Shown one piece after another: positions 50,039 through 58,341 of a DNA stretch of 64,000 bases. Position 1 is the stretch's first letter, and every line of letters starts with the position of its first letter. Source of the stretch: VRUE01 sp963703175 (GTDB taxonomy: Bacteria; Actinomycetota; Thermoleophilia; Solirubrobacterales; 70-9); the NCBI GenBank assembly GCA_963703175.1, contig OY969794.1, forward strand, positions 744,001 to 808,000, in the 5' to 3' direction. The notes under the pieces are model-generated. The model saw only the letters and a list, made by a program, of their open reading frames with translations, was not told the origin of the DNA and searched no databases. Made by a program: the position numbers and the translations under genes.

Positions 50039-51184
50039 TTAAGAAGGCTGAATCGCCTTCTCGTAGATGCGGTAGCGCTTAACGACCTTGCCGCCCATCC
50101 CCTCCATTGCCCGGTTCATCGCCTCGTTGGTCTCGAGGATCCAGCCCATCTCGCCGCCTTCGATCGTGCCCGGCTTGCTCGCCGTCTCGAGGTGCTTGAG
50201 GTAGAGGCCGGCGGCAACGCCGGTGTGGTGGTACTCGTGCTTGACGCCAAGGGCGAAGACGCGCAGCCGCTCGATCTTGCGTTTGCCCAGCAGGAAGCGG
50301 AGCCAACCGAAGGGCAGCAGCCGCCCGTTCATCTTGATCAGGACCTCGTTGATATCGGGCAAGGTCAGCGCGGCGCCGATCGCCTCGCCATCCCTTTCGG
50401 CGATGTAGGCCCAGTCCTCGTCGAGCACCTGCTTGAGGATCTTGGCGTGGAAGGCGATCTCGGCATCGGTCGGCGGGACGAACCCCCAGTTGTCAGACCA
50501 GGCGTCGTTATAGACCGGGGTGAAGAGGCGCATCTCGTGCTCCAGGTTGCTCTTGTCGATATTGCGGATCGTCACGCCTTCATCGCTCAGCGCTTTCTCG
50601 GCCTTGGCGTGAATCGAGGGGTCGAAACGCTCCCCCTCTTTGAGACTGCCGAGCTCCAGTTCCCACATCAAGAGGTCCATCGCCTTGCCGAAGCCATGCG
50701 CTTCGAGCAATGACTTGTAGTAGGGCGGATGCCAATTCTCGAGGATCATCGGCCGCAGCTCGTAGCCCTCGATCAGGATGCCGACCTCGTCGTTGGTGGT
50801 GAAATCCATCGGGCCGAGGATGCGGGTACGGCCGCGGGCAGCGGCCCACTCGGTCGCGGCGTCGAGCAGCGCGGCGACCACGGCCGGATCGTCGACGGTC
50901 TCAAAGAAGCCGAACATCGCATCGCTGCCGCCCTGGGCCTCATCCCAAAGCTCGTCAATCTGGGCCGTGATGCGGCCGACCAGCTCACCATCGCGTTCGG
51001 CGATCAGGTACTCGGCCTCGCCGTGCTCGAACCAGGGGTTCTTCTTGCGGTTGAGGAACTCCATCCGCTCGAAGATCATTGGCGCCACCCACTGTGGGTG
51101 GTCCCTGTGGAGCTCGAAGGGGACCTTGACGAAGCGCTTTAGCTCGCGCCGCGAGCGGACGGGGCGGATTTCGACACTTGCCAA
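50039..51184 (-). CDS. GNAT-superfamily acyltransferase, divergent from the SPT-like gene
   Basis: The 381-residue product starts VEIRPVRSRRELKRFVKVPFELHRDHPQWVAP and contains EYLIAERDGELVGRITAQID, GPMDFTTNDEVGILIEGYE and a second GNAT-like half (DWAYIAERDGEAIGAALTLPDINEVL, YHHTGVAAGLYLKHLE). It looks like a duplicated acyl-CoA N-acyltransferase fold. The substrate is unknown. It is divergent from a serine-palmitoyltransferase-like gene with 25 bases between starts; bacterial ceramide synthase described in Caulobacter is also a GNAT-superfamily protein, so N-acylation of a long-chain base is a reasonable hypothesis. The start appears to be TTG at 51184. Confidence 0.75.
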   Translation of the reverse strand: MASVEIRPVRSRRELKRFVKVPFELHRDHPQWVAPMIFERMEFLNRKKNPWFEHGEAEYLIAERDGELVGRITAQIDELWDEAQGGSDAMFGFFETVDDPAVVAALLDAATEWAAARGRTRILGPMDFTTNDEVGILIEGYELRPMILENWHPPYYKSLLEAHGFGKAMDLLMWELELGSLKEGERFDPSIHAKAEKALSDEGVTIRNIDKSNLEHEMRLFTPVYNDAWSDNWGFVPPTDAEIAFHAKILKQVLDEDWAYIAERDGEAIGAALTLPDINEVLIKMNGRLLPFGWLRFLLGKRKIERLRVFALGVKHEYHHTGVAAGLYLKHLETASKPGTIEGGEMGWILETNEAMNRAMEGMGGKVVKRYRIYEKAIQPS

Positions 51185-51209
51185 GGGACCCTGAACCTAC
51201 ACTTTGCGC

Positions 51210-52466
51210 ATGAGCGAAACCACGAAGGCCCCCGTCGACGTCTTCGAGAAGGCCCGCAGCCACGACCGGCTCGAGCAACTCGAAGCCGCCAAACAGCACG
51301 ACCTCCTCCCCTACTTCCGCCTGATCGAGTCCGAGGCCGGACCAATCATGGAGGTCGAGGGCCATGAGGTCGTGATGCTCGGCTCGAACAACTACCTCGG
51401 CCTCACCGGCGACGAGCGGGTCAGGCAGGGCTCGCGCGAAGCGCTCGATGCCTACGGCACGGCACTGACCGGCTCGCGCTTCATGAACGGCACGACCCCC
51501 CTCCACGTCGAACTCGAGAACGAGATCGCGGAGTGGATGCAGACTGAGGACGCCCTGGCCTTTACGACCGGCTACCAGGCGAACGTCGGCTGCCTCGGAG
51601 CAATCCTCGGGCCGGGCGACACGGTGATCTGCGACTCAGGCGACCATGCCTCGATCCTCGACGGCTGCAAGCTCTCCGGCGCGAAGCTGCGCCCCTTCCG
51701 CCACAACCGCATGGAGAAGCTAGAGAAGATGCTGCAGCGGGCGAGCGAGGATGGCGGCGGCGTGCTGGTAGTGGTCGACGGGGTCTTCTCGATGGAGGGT
51801 GACGTCTGCGACCTGCCGCGGATCGTCGAGCTCTGCCGCGGCTACGGCGCGCGGCTGATGGTCGATGAGGCGCACGGTGCCGGCGTGCTCGGCGCGCGCG
51901 GTGCCGGTGCGTGCGAGCTGTTCGGCCTGGAGGACGCGGTCGACTTGCGGATGGGAACCTTCTCCAAGAGCCTCGCCTCCTGCGGTGGCTTCATCGCCGG
52001 TCCCGCCGACGTAATCGAGTACCTGCGGATCGCCTCGCGCTCCTTCATCTTCAGCGCCTCGGCGGTGCCGGCCGCGGTCGGCGCGGCTTTGGCGGCGTTG
52101 CGCGTGATCCGGTCCGAGGGGCCGCAGCTATTCGAGACATTGCTTGGCAATGCCTCCTACCTGCGCGAAGGCTTGCGCGACCTGGGCCTCAAGGTGGTCG
52201 AGCCGGGCACCCTCCCCGACGGCTCGATCGCGACCACCCCAGTGGTGCCGGTAATGGTCGGCGACGACTGGCAGGCGGTGCTGCTCTGGAAGGCCCTGTT
52301 CGATGCGGGCGTCTACACCAACGTCGCGATCCACCCCGCCGTGCCGCCGGGAGGAGCCCTTTTGCGGACCAGCTTGATGGCGACGCATGAGCGCGAGCAT
52401 CTCGATCGGGCGCTGGAGACGATCTCCCGCACCATTGAGGACTTTCCTGAGCTTCCACGTACGTGA
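51210..52466 (+). CDS. Alpha-oxoamine synthase, serine palmitoyltransferase-like
   Basis: The 418-residue PLP enzyme shows LPYFRLIESEAGPIMEVEGHEVVMLGSNNYLGL, SRFMNGTTPLHVELENEIAEW, DSGDHASILDG, VVDGVFSMEGDVCDLP, DEAHGAGVLG and the PLP lysine in GTFSKSLASCGGFIAG (K at about 253). The GTFSKS..S.GGF form and the SRSFIFSAS stretch are more like serine palmitoyltransferases than like BioF (8-amino-7-oxononanoate synthase) or Kbl, though the alpha-oxoamine synthases are hard to separate. It would condense an acyl thioester with an amino acid. The start is the ATG at 51210. Confidence 0.85.
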   Translation: MSETTKAPVDVFEKARSHDRLEQLEAAKQHDLLPYFRLIESEAGPIMEVEGHEVVMLGSNNYLGLTGDERVRQGSREALDAYGTALTGSRFMNGTTPLHVELENEIAEWMQTEDALAFTTGYQANVGCLGAILGPGDTVICDSGDHASILDGCKLSGAKLRPFRHNRMEKLEKMLQRASEDGGGVLVVVDGVFSMEGDVCDLPRIVELCRGYGARLMVDEAHGAGVLGARGAGACELFGLEDAVDLRMGTFSKSLASCGGFIAGPADVIEYLRIASRSFIFSASAVPAAVGAALAALRVIRSEGPQLFETLLGNASYLREGLRDLGLKVVEPGTLPDGSIATTPVVPVMVGDDWQAVLLWKALFDAGVYTNVAIHPAVPPGGALLRTSLMATHEREHLDRALETISRTIEDFPELPRT

Positions 52467-52584
52467 GTGGTTATGCATCCCCCTGTAGGGGTAGTTTCCG
52501 CCTTGTCCGATCCAGGATAAGTCGGGAGACGCGAGAAAAAGATGCTCTTAGCGAACGGGGCGGCGGTTCTTTGCTGACCCCGGG

Positions 52585-52614
52585 TTGACGCTCGGCACCC
52601 CCAGCACGTAGCTT
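52585..52614 (+). promoter_or_regulatory. Candidate promoter of the mIHF gene
   Basis: TTGACG at 52585-52590 is followed after 18 bases by TAGCTT at 52609-52614. It lies 115 bases before the start at 52730, in a 263-base stretch with no other gene. A small CCCCT-GT-AGGGG hairpin at about 52479-52491 may end the SPT-like transcript. Confidence 0.45.
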
Positions 52615-52729
52615 GCCTACCTCGCCGCGCATCCGGGTCAGGAGGAAGCGGCAGAAGTCACACCCCACCGAGCCGGGCAGTCCCGGTCGGTGCATGAAAC
52701 CAGTCAATACCCCTATGGGAGGAGCCCCT

Positions 52730-53092
52730 GTGGAAGCTGTATCCATCGCCCCTGCTTTGAGGACCGCAAATGCGGCCCAGACGCCGCAGCACATGCAGGC
52801 GCTGGCCCGCGCGAATCGAGTGCGGCTCGCCAGAGCAGAGCTGAAGCGATCGATTGGGCGGGGTGAGGTGGATGTGGTCGAGGTAATTCGTGACTGCCCC
52901 TGGGAGACCGAGAGCATGACCCTGGCCGAGTTGTTGACCAGCCAGCGTCGCTGGGGTCGCACCCGTGCGCGCAAGCTGCTGCAGGCGCTGGCGCTGAGCG
53001 AGAACAAGCGGATCGGGACGCTTACGCCGCGCCAGCGGGCGCTGTTGACCTCTGCCCTTAGCCCGCGCTCGCGGGACACGGTGCTTGTCTAG
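52730..53092 (+). CDS. Actinobacterial integration host factor (mIHF)
   Basis: The 120-residue product matches the mycobacterial-type integration host factor: QALARANRVRLARAELKRSIGRGEVDVVEVI, ESMTLAELLTSQRRWGRTRARKLLQALAL and RIGTLTPRQRALL, the helix-two-turn-helix DNA-binding part. mIHF is a nucleoid protein and global regulator unrelated to HU/IHF of proteobacteria. The start is chosen as GTG at 52730 because GGGAGGAG lies seven bases before it; ATGs at 52715 and 52694 are in frame but lack this signal. Its presence supports an actinobacterial host. Confidence 0.92.
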   Translation: MEAVSIAPALRTANAAQTPQHMQALARANRVRLARAELKRSIGRGEVDVVEVIRDCPWETESMTLAELLTSQRRWGRTRARKLLQALALSENKRIGTLTPRQRALLTSALSPRSRDTVLV

Positions 53093-53109
53093 GACCCGCC
53101 CGGCAGGAA

Positions 53110-53221
53110 GAGACCACTCGGCAGGGCTTCCACTTAACTTTTTCGGTGGATCGCCTTGCGGCTATCGCCCGGAGGCGTCGACGAAAAAGTACAAGACGTT
53201 CCAGCCCTACCGAGTGGTCTC
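53110..53221. repeat. Large palindromic element A (112 bp)
   Basis: Outer arms (53110-53127 and 53204-53221) pair almost perfectly; inside are CTTTTTCGG...CGCCTTGCGGC...CGACGAAAAAG. It fills the gap between the convergent mIHF gene and a membrane protein gene, so it could also end transcription both ways. The core resembles those of elements at 56921 and 58342 while the arms are different. Confidence 0.75.
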
Positions 53222-53247
53222 CTCAGGCGCATTCATCTCTAGCGCAG

Positions 53248-53652
53248 TCAGCCTCTGAGGCCGCCGGCTTTGAAGGAGAGGCCTCCGGAGGCTTTCTGGA
53301 AGGCGCGGCGTAGGGCGTAGAAGGAAGCTGCGAAGGCGACGGCGCCTGCGCCTAGGCAGATGGCGAGGATCTGGTTGGCTAGATAGAAGAGGGCGCCGGT
53401 GACTAGGACGAAGACGACTCCGGAGAGCAGGGTCGTGTGCGAGCGGTAGCCGGCGAAGTGCTCGCGGGCCGAGACCTCTAGGCCGCCGAGGGCCGCGAGG
53501 ACGACACCGATACCGATCGCGGTCACGTCCTTGCCGATGACGCCGACGACGAGCGCGATGATCCCGGCGAGAACGGTCAGCTCGGCGAGCGGGAACGACC
53601 CCCACGGTGCCGGTGGGCGGTCGTCGATCTTTGCTGCTTTCTTAGAGCCCAT
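53248..53652 (-). CDS. Four-helix membrane protein
   Basis: The 134-residue product has four hydrophobic segments (LAELTVLAGIIALVVGVIG, AIGIGVVLAALGGLEV, LSGVVFVLVTGALFYLA and ICLGAGAVAFAASFYALR) and a short charged N-terminus (GSKKAAKIDDRPPAPWG). I do not know the family. The start codon at 53652 is the edge of a large palindrome (53652-53800), and its Shine-Dalgarno (GGGGAG) lies within the arm. Confidence 0.7.
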   Translation of the reverse strand: MGSKKAAKIDDRPPAPWGSFPLAELTVLAGIIALVVGVIGKDVTAIGIGVVLAALGGLEVSAREHFAGYRSHTTLLSGVVFVLVTGALFYLANQILAICLGAGAVAFAASFYALRRAFQKASGGLSFKAGGLRG

Positions 53653-53800
53653 TCCGGAACTCCCCGCGCACGCCTGGCGGCGGCGGACCGGCGCGGTGCG
53701 GCGTCCTCAGTCGGCCAAATAGCGCAGGGCTATTCGGCCTCCTTGCGTCCTTGCCCCGCTTGGTCCGGCGCTCGCCAGTCGCACACGCGGAGTTCCGGAA
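53652..53800. repeat. Large palindromic element B (149 bp)
   Basis: Arms of about 30 bases start with TTCCGGAACTCC; inside is a hairpin GGCC-AATAGC...GCTATT-CGGCC and the block GGCGTCCTCA, the reverse complement of which (GAGGACGCC) is shared with elements C and D. It fills nearly the whole gap upstream of the membrane protein gene and includes its ribosome-binding site. Confidence 0.7.
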
Positions 53801-53807
53801 GGGGCTC

Positions 53808-54308
53808 TTACCCCGATCGCTCAACGGCCGCAAGCCGCCCGGCTAACGGGCATCCAGATGAGACTCTGACCCGCCACCAGCCCATCAGCATGCCGAGCGG
53901 GCCGAGGCGGGGGCGGGAGTGCCAGACACCGCAGCCTGGTTCGCCGACGTCTGCACGCGAAATCCGTAGCCACTTGTGCTCGGCCGGAGAGGTCAGCATG
54001 CGCTCCAGCAGCTCACGGTTGCGGGTCTCGAGCTCGGTTCGCTCTTGAAGCTGGCGCTGTGCCGATCCGATCCGCGTCGCCAGGGAGTCACGGATCGCCT
54101 CCAGGTCACCAAGACCAAGCGCCCGCGGCTCATTCGCGATGGCGGCAACTCCAGAGTCGAGCCGTAGGCGGGGGAAGGCCTCTGCAACAAGCGAGCCGAG
54201 CTGCGCTTCGAGGCGGCCAATTTGACGCCGCAACTCGGCCCTGGCGAGCCGCTCATCACCACCTAGGCGGAGCGCAGTGCGTGTCTCTCGTTCGAGCAGA
54301 TCCGGCAT
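53808..54308 (-). CDS. Coiled-coil protein with conserved C-terminal motif
   Basis: The 166-residue product has an N-terminal two-thirds of long helix with Arg/Glu/Leu heptads (LARAELRRQIGRLEAQLGSLV, QLQERTELETRNRELLERML) and a C-terminal Gly/Trp-rich motif HKWLRISRADVGEPGCGVWHS-RPRLG, GMLMGWWRVRVSSGCPL. The tail looks strongly conserved in character and may bind nucleic acid or another protein, but I have no named family. It follows the B3/B4 gene on the same strand after 70 bases. Confidence 0.65.
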   Translation of the reverse strand: MPDLLERETRTALRLGGDERLARAELRRQIGRLEAQLGSLVAEAFPRLRLDSGVAAIANEPRALGLGDLEAIRDSLATRIGSAQRQLQERTELETRNRELLERMLTSPAEHKWLRISRADVGEPGCGVWHSRPRLGPLGMLMGWWRVRVSSGCPLAGRLAAVERSG

Positions 54309-54378
54309 AGCCCGACAACGAGTGTAGATCAGATATCGACGTAAAAGGCGATGACTGCATTAAGCGCAGGAAGTCGTG

Positions 54379-55050
54379 TCACGCGGCTTCCAACGTTGTG
54401 GCGACCATCCAGAGTGCCTCCTCTACGGCTATCTGAGGAACGCCGTCGACCTGGACCGCGGCGATCGCTATGCGGCGGGTACTGCGGCGGACCGTGAGAC
54501 CCTCGCTGGTAGCACCGAAGAGGAGCCCGGCGGGGGCGCGCGTGTCGGCAATCACCAAGGTGCCGTGGGAGAGCGTGCCTGGACGTCCCTCGAGCGACTC
54601 TCCCGGCGCGGAGTCACGGATGCAGAGGGCCCCCTCAAGCCGCTCGGCGTCGAAGGCACGCAGCGCGATCCCCGTCTCAACAGTGGCAATCGTCAGTGCG
54701 TCAGTCGGCAGGCCGCGGGTCTTGAAGCCGCCGTCCTGGAGGCGGTCGAGGGCGAGCTGCTCGACCGGGGTTCGAGTGCGGTCGGGGTCGAGGCCAATCT
54801 GGCGGAAGAAGACACGGTAGGCCCAAGGGATCGGCCGTTCGCGCATGTGAATCGCGTGGGCGCCGTAAAAGCGATCCGAGGTGTCGCGCAGGCGGCGCTC
54901 GACCGGCTCGGGGCTACGGCCAGGCTTACCGTCGACCTCGATCCAGGAGATGCCGAGGCCGGGGAACTCGGCGGCCACGTGCGGCGCGACCCAGCCGAGG
55001 GTCGAGGAGGACTCCCAGCCGAGCTCTGAATCGGCGGCGCCGGCGTTCAT
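54379..55050 (-). CDS. B3/B4 domain protein (PheT-like tRNA-editing fold)
   Basis: The 223-residue product matches the stand-alone B3/B4 domain (COG3382 type): WESSSTLGWVAPHVAAEFPGLGISWIEVDG, RDTSDRFYGAHAIHMRERPIPWAYRVFFRQIGLDPDRTRTPVEQLALDRL, and LPTDALTIATVETGIALRAFDAERLEG. In phenylalanyl-tRNA synthetase this domain edits mischarged tRNA; free versions may act in trans or have another role. It starts with ATG overlapping the thioredoxin-like gene stop. Confidence 0.85.
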   Translation of the reverse strand: MNAGAADSELGWESSSTLGWVAPHVAAEFPGLGISWIEVDGKPGRSPEPVERRLRDTSDRFYGAHAIHMRERPIPWAYRVFFRQIGLDPDRTRTPVEQLALDRLQDGGFKTRGLPTDALTIATVETGIALRAFDAERLEGALCIRDSAPGESLEGRPGTLSHGTLVIADTRAPAGLLFGATSEGLTVRRSTRRIAIAAVQVDGVPQIAVEEALWMVATTLEAA

Positions 55051-55709
55051 CTCCTCACCCCCTCTGCGGTCGCGCTTGCCTGCAGCAACCGCTCGATCCG
55101 GGCGCCCAGCTCGCCTGCGTCGAGATTGCCGATGCTGGCACTCTCCAGCGTCCCGCCCGGATAGACATATGCGAAAGTCGGGCAGCCGCCGACGCGATAG
55201 AGGCTCGCCACGGCGCCATCGCGGTCATAACCGACCGGCATCTTCCAATCGCCGCCGCGGATCAGTTCGCGGACCGTGTCGCGATCGTCGCGGATATCCA
55301 GCGAGAGGAAGTTCACATGCCCACGGTAGCGCGAGTACACCTGGCTGACGACGTCCTGCTGGTCGACACAATCGCCGCCCCCTTTGCTGAACCAGAAAGA
55401 GATCACCAGGGGCCGATCGAAGAGGTCGCAGACCCGGATCGAGCCAGGCGTGCGCACCTGGCAGGCAGCGGTGCGGCGGGAATCCGCCGGACAGGGCAGA
55501 CTCGCCGCCGCACAGTTGTCCTGGGCGACGTTAGCGTCGCCTTCAAGCCGGCCGGCGGCTGCGGGGACCGCAAACTCGGGCAGAGCCCAACGGGAGGGCT
55601 GCTTGTCGAGCCCAAGCGTCTCACCGCCGCCGGGGACGCCGTGGATGAGAGCGACAGCGACGATCGCGACAAAGATCAGCCCGACGAGGATCGAGTAGCG
55701 GTCTTTCAC
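55047..55709 (-). CDS. TlpA/ResA-like thioredoxin-fold protein without CXXC
   Basis: The 220-residue product has an N-terminal membrane anchor (SILVGLIFVAIVAVALIHG) and a periplasmic-type thioredoxin fold: FDRPLVISFWFSKGGGDCVDQQDVVSQVYSRYRGHVNFLSLDIRDDRD and YRVGGCPTFAYVYPGG (cis-Pro loop). The usual W-C-x-x-C site is replaced by SKGGGDC, leaving a single active-site Cys, so it is not a classical disulfide reductase; a peroxiredoxin-like or bound-thiol role is possible. Extra cysteines lie in NCAAASLPCPADSRRTAAC. It overlaps the MMPL gene by four bases and the B3/B4 gene by four, so the three are one operon. Confidence 0.75.
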   Translation of the reverse strand: MKDRYSILVGLIFVAIVAVALIHGVPGGGETLGLDKQPSRWALPEFAVPAAAGRLEGDANVAQDNCAAASLPCPADSRRTAACQVRTPGSIRVCDLFDRPLVISFWFSKGGGDCVDQQDVVSQVYSRYRGHVNFLSLDIRDDRDTVRELIRGGDWKMPVGYDRDGAVASLYRVGGCPTFAYVYPGGTLESASIGNLDAGELGARIERLLQASATAEGVRR

Positions 55710-58330
55710 CTCTCCGACCCCCTGCCGACGGGCCTAAAACGCGCCATATAGGCGCGTTTTAGGCCCGTCGGCGGCAAGTGCTCGGCCCAGACGAGGGCAG
55801 CCGGGAGCGCCACGATCACACCCAGCAACGCCACCGCGAGGTCGATCACGGTGACGAAGCCGAAGTCGCGCAGCATCCCGACGTCGCTGACGATCAGGAC
55901 GGCAAAGCCGGCGATCGCGGTGACCCCGGAAGCCAACACAGCAGCACCGGTGCGGGAATAGGCCTGACGCAGTGCCGCTCCAAGCTCCCGCCCAGCCCGC
56001 CTCTCCTGACGGAAACGCGCGGCAAGGATAACGCTGAACTCGGTAGCGATAGCGATAGTCAGCGCCCCCAAAGCCGCGGACATCGGATTGAGCGGAACAC
56101 GCGTCAGCCAGAGCACCAACGCCGACCAACCAGTCGCCAACACGATCGGCACCAGGGGTACAAGCGCACGCGACCACGAGCGATAGACAGCCAGCAATGC
56201 CAGCGCGACGGCAATCAGTCCAACCAGGGTCAGTAGGTAGCGGCTGCTCGAAAGGTCACCGGCAGCAGAAGCAGCGATCACAGGCAACCCAGCCAACTCA
56301 ACTTCCACCCCGGGCGGTGGCCCACCTTTAGTGCCAGGCGTGCCGATCTCCCCTCGAATCCGATCGATCAACGCCTGCTGCTCGTCCAACGATTGTGCGC
56401 GGATACCGAACCCCAGCAGGGCCGTACCAGCCGGCAGCCCGGTCTTGGGATCAACGGTCGCTACCTGCTCCAAGTCATAGCTAGGAATCTGGCCCAGGGC
56501 GGCGCGAATGCTGCGCCGCGTCAGCGACCCCTCCGTGTTTGCCGTCAACCCACCACCGGTGACGAAGTCCGACAGCGCGGGCCCAGGACAGACTTCGGCG
56601 GCCTGACAGCTTGGGTTCGCTCCGGAGAAGCCACCGGCACGCAACACTCTTCGCTTGAACCCGGCCATCCACTGGATCGTGGCGGGATCAGTCAAGTCGG
56701 GAGCCTTGACGCTTACATCAAGCTCACCAGAGACGCCAGTTGCATCCTGAAGCTCGGTCAGTTCACGCACGGCTTCGACGTTCTGCGGCGCCAACTTCCG
56801 AATATCGGTCTGAGTTTCGATCTGAGTGCCCAACCCCCAGCCAATAACTGCCAGAGCAAGGCCGACGCCAAGAACGCGCTCAGGGTGCGTCTGAGCAACT
56901 GCAAGAACCCGGTCGATGAGGGGCGGGAGTGTCGGGTCCCCCTCCGCGCGCTGGGTTTTTCGCCTTGCGGCTTGCTTCTCTTGCCAAGCTTGCGGTGCGA
57001 AAAACAGGACGCCGCGCGTCTCCGGGGGACCCGACACTCCCGCCCTGTCGGGGCGCAAGCTGAGGGCTGCGAAGCCGGCTACCAAGGCCAGGGTAAATGC
57101 GATGGCTATGCCGACGATGAGGAGCAGACCGAAGCTGCGCACCATTGGCGTAGGCGAGAGCTGCAGGGCGAGGAAGCCAGCGCCCGTGGCCACACAGGCG
57201 ATGGCAATGGTCGGGCCGCCGCCTGAAGCGGCAAGGCGAGCTGCGTCAGCTCCAGGACTGGCACCGATAGCAACCGCCTCGTCGTAACGGGCTTGCAGCT
57301 GGATCGCATAGTCGACAGCGAGGCCGATAAGGATCGGTAGGACGGCGATCGAGGCCATAGTCAGTGAGCCACCGGCCAAGCCAAAGAGGCCGAAGGTAAG
57401 CGCCGATGCCGCCAGTGCGATCGCCAGCGGCAGCAACCGCCAGCGCGAGCGGAAGACCAGCATCAGGACAATGGCCATTACGACCAGAGCCACGCCGAGC
57501 AGCACGAGCAACGCGTCCTTCAGGGCCCGCGTAACCGCGTCGACGACGACCGGGACGCCAGAGATGACGTACTTGCCCCCGTGAAGCTGGAAGCAGCGCT
57601 CCGGCGTGCCTTTGAACTTGCACTCGGGGCGAGCGACGGGATCGTGAACTACGGCCTTGATCGTCTCGATGGCCTGGTGACGCTCGGCTTCGCTCAGATC
57701 GGGCCGCAGGCGAAGGATGATCTGGGCCGAGTGCTTGTTGGGGAAGAGGTAGGAGAGGCGGGCCTTTGGCGTTCCCCGTGCCTTGCGTAGGTCGAAGACG
57801 ACCGCGGCGAGGAAGTCGGGGTTGGAGATGCTCGGCGCGCTAGTGATCCCGTACTGGGCGGCGACTTCAAGCAGCAGTTCGCGGAACCGGGCGGGCGGCA
57901 CCGTGGCCGCAAGTCGCTGCAGCTGACGATCGATCTGGATCACGGCCTCGTTGAGGAAGGTCGCGGGCCCGACGACCGAGCGCACGGGGTCCTGTTCGGC
58001 GAGTTCCGCGCAGGGCCCGGGAATCGGTTCGACCCCTTTCGGCACTTTGCCGGAGAGACAACCCTCGAGCCGCAATAGGCGCCCGAGGTTCGAAGTCAGG
58101 ACAAGCCGCTGCAGGTCTCCCTCGGCAAGAATGACCACAGGTTCTTCGCCAAAGTCCCGCTTGACCTGCTGAGTGGCCTGGTAGCTGGCGGTGTCCGAAT
58201 CGACCAGCGTGTCGGTGGCGGCATCGGTCGGCAGCTGCGTAGCGACCACCCCAGCTCCAACCGCGAGGAACAAGCAGACCGCAAGGATCGCCTTCGCCCG
58301 ACGAACCGACCATGCCGCTATCGCCGCCAT
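55706..58330 (-). CDS. MMPL/RND-family lipid exporter
   Basis: The 874-residue protein has twelve expected transmembrane helices in two halves, each with a large extracytoplasmic domain. Family motifs include LPILIGLAVDYAIQLQARYDEA in the first half and ALGALTIAIATEFSVILAARFRQER in the second, in which the charged residues of helices 4 and 10 drive proton-coupled transport. MMPL proteins export lipids, hopanoids or siderophores. Residues 429-470 (RAGVSGPPETRG...PTLPP) come from an in-frame palindromic element at 56921-57045, placed in the loop joining the halves; residues about 853-869 come from another at 55724-55772. It follows the Mkl/YrbE genes on the same strand. Confidence 0.9.
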   Translation of the reverse strand: MAAIAAWSVRRAKAILAVCLFLAVGAGVVATQLPTDAATDTLVDSDTASYQATQQVKRDFGEEPVVILAEGDLQRLVLTSNLGRLLRLEGCLSGKVPKGVEPIPGPCAELAEQDPVRSVVGPATFLNEAVIQIDRQLQRLAATVPPARFRELLLEVAAQYGITSAPSISNPDFLAAVVFDLRKARGTPKARLSYLFPNKHSAQIILRLRPDLSEAERHQAIETIKAVVHDPVARPECKFKGTPERCFQLHGGKYVISGVPVVVDAVTRALKDALLVLLGVALVVMAIVLMLVFRSRWRLLPLAIALAASALTFGLFGLAGGSLTMASIAVLPILIGLAVDYAIQLQARYDEAVAIGASPGADAARLAASGGGPTIAIACVATGAGFLALQLSPTPMVRSFGLLLIVGIAIAFTLALVAGFAALSLRPDRAGVSGPPETRGVLFFAPQAWQEKQAARRKTQRAEGDPTLPPLIDRVLAVAQTHPERVLGVGLALAVIGWGLGTQIETQTDIRKLAPQNVEAVRELTELQDATGVSGELDVSVKAPDLTDPATIQWMAGFKRRVLRAGGFSGANPSCQAAEVCPGPALSDFVTGGGLTANTEGSLTRRSIRAALGQIPSYDLEQVATVDPKTGLPAGTALLGFGIRAQSLDEQQALIDRIRGEIGTPGTKGGPPPGVEVELAGLPVIAASAAGDLSSSRYLLTLVGLIAVALALLAVYRSWSRALVPLVPIVLATGWSALVLWLTRVPLNPMSAALGALTIAIATEFSVILAARFRQERRAGRELGAALRQAYSRTGAAVLASGVTAIAGFAVLIVSDVGMLRDFGFVTVIDLAVALLGVIVALPAALVWAEHLPPTGLKRAYMARFRPVGRGSER
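55724..55772. repeat. ATA-loop hairpin at the MMPL C-terminus
   Basis: Perfect 22-base arms (55724-55745 and 55751-55772) around ATATA. It lies within the last 22 codons of the MMPL gene and 15 bases from the start of the thioredoxin-like gene, so it is translated. Confidence 0.75.
56921..57045. repeat. Large palindromic element C inside the MMPL gene (125 bp)
   Basis: The outer arms GGGCGGGAGTGTCGGGTCCCC and its complement pair over 21 bases, followed by a bulged region. The inner part holds GCTGGGTTTTTCGCC-TTGCGGC and, at the other side, GCGAAAAACAGGACGCC. Element D (58342-58486, read on the other strand) repeats these inner blocks almost exactly. The reading frame of the MMPL gene stays open across it. 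Confidence 0.8.
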
Positions 58331-58341
58331 TCAGCTCCCCT

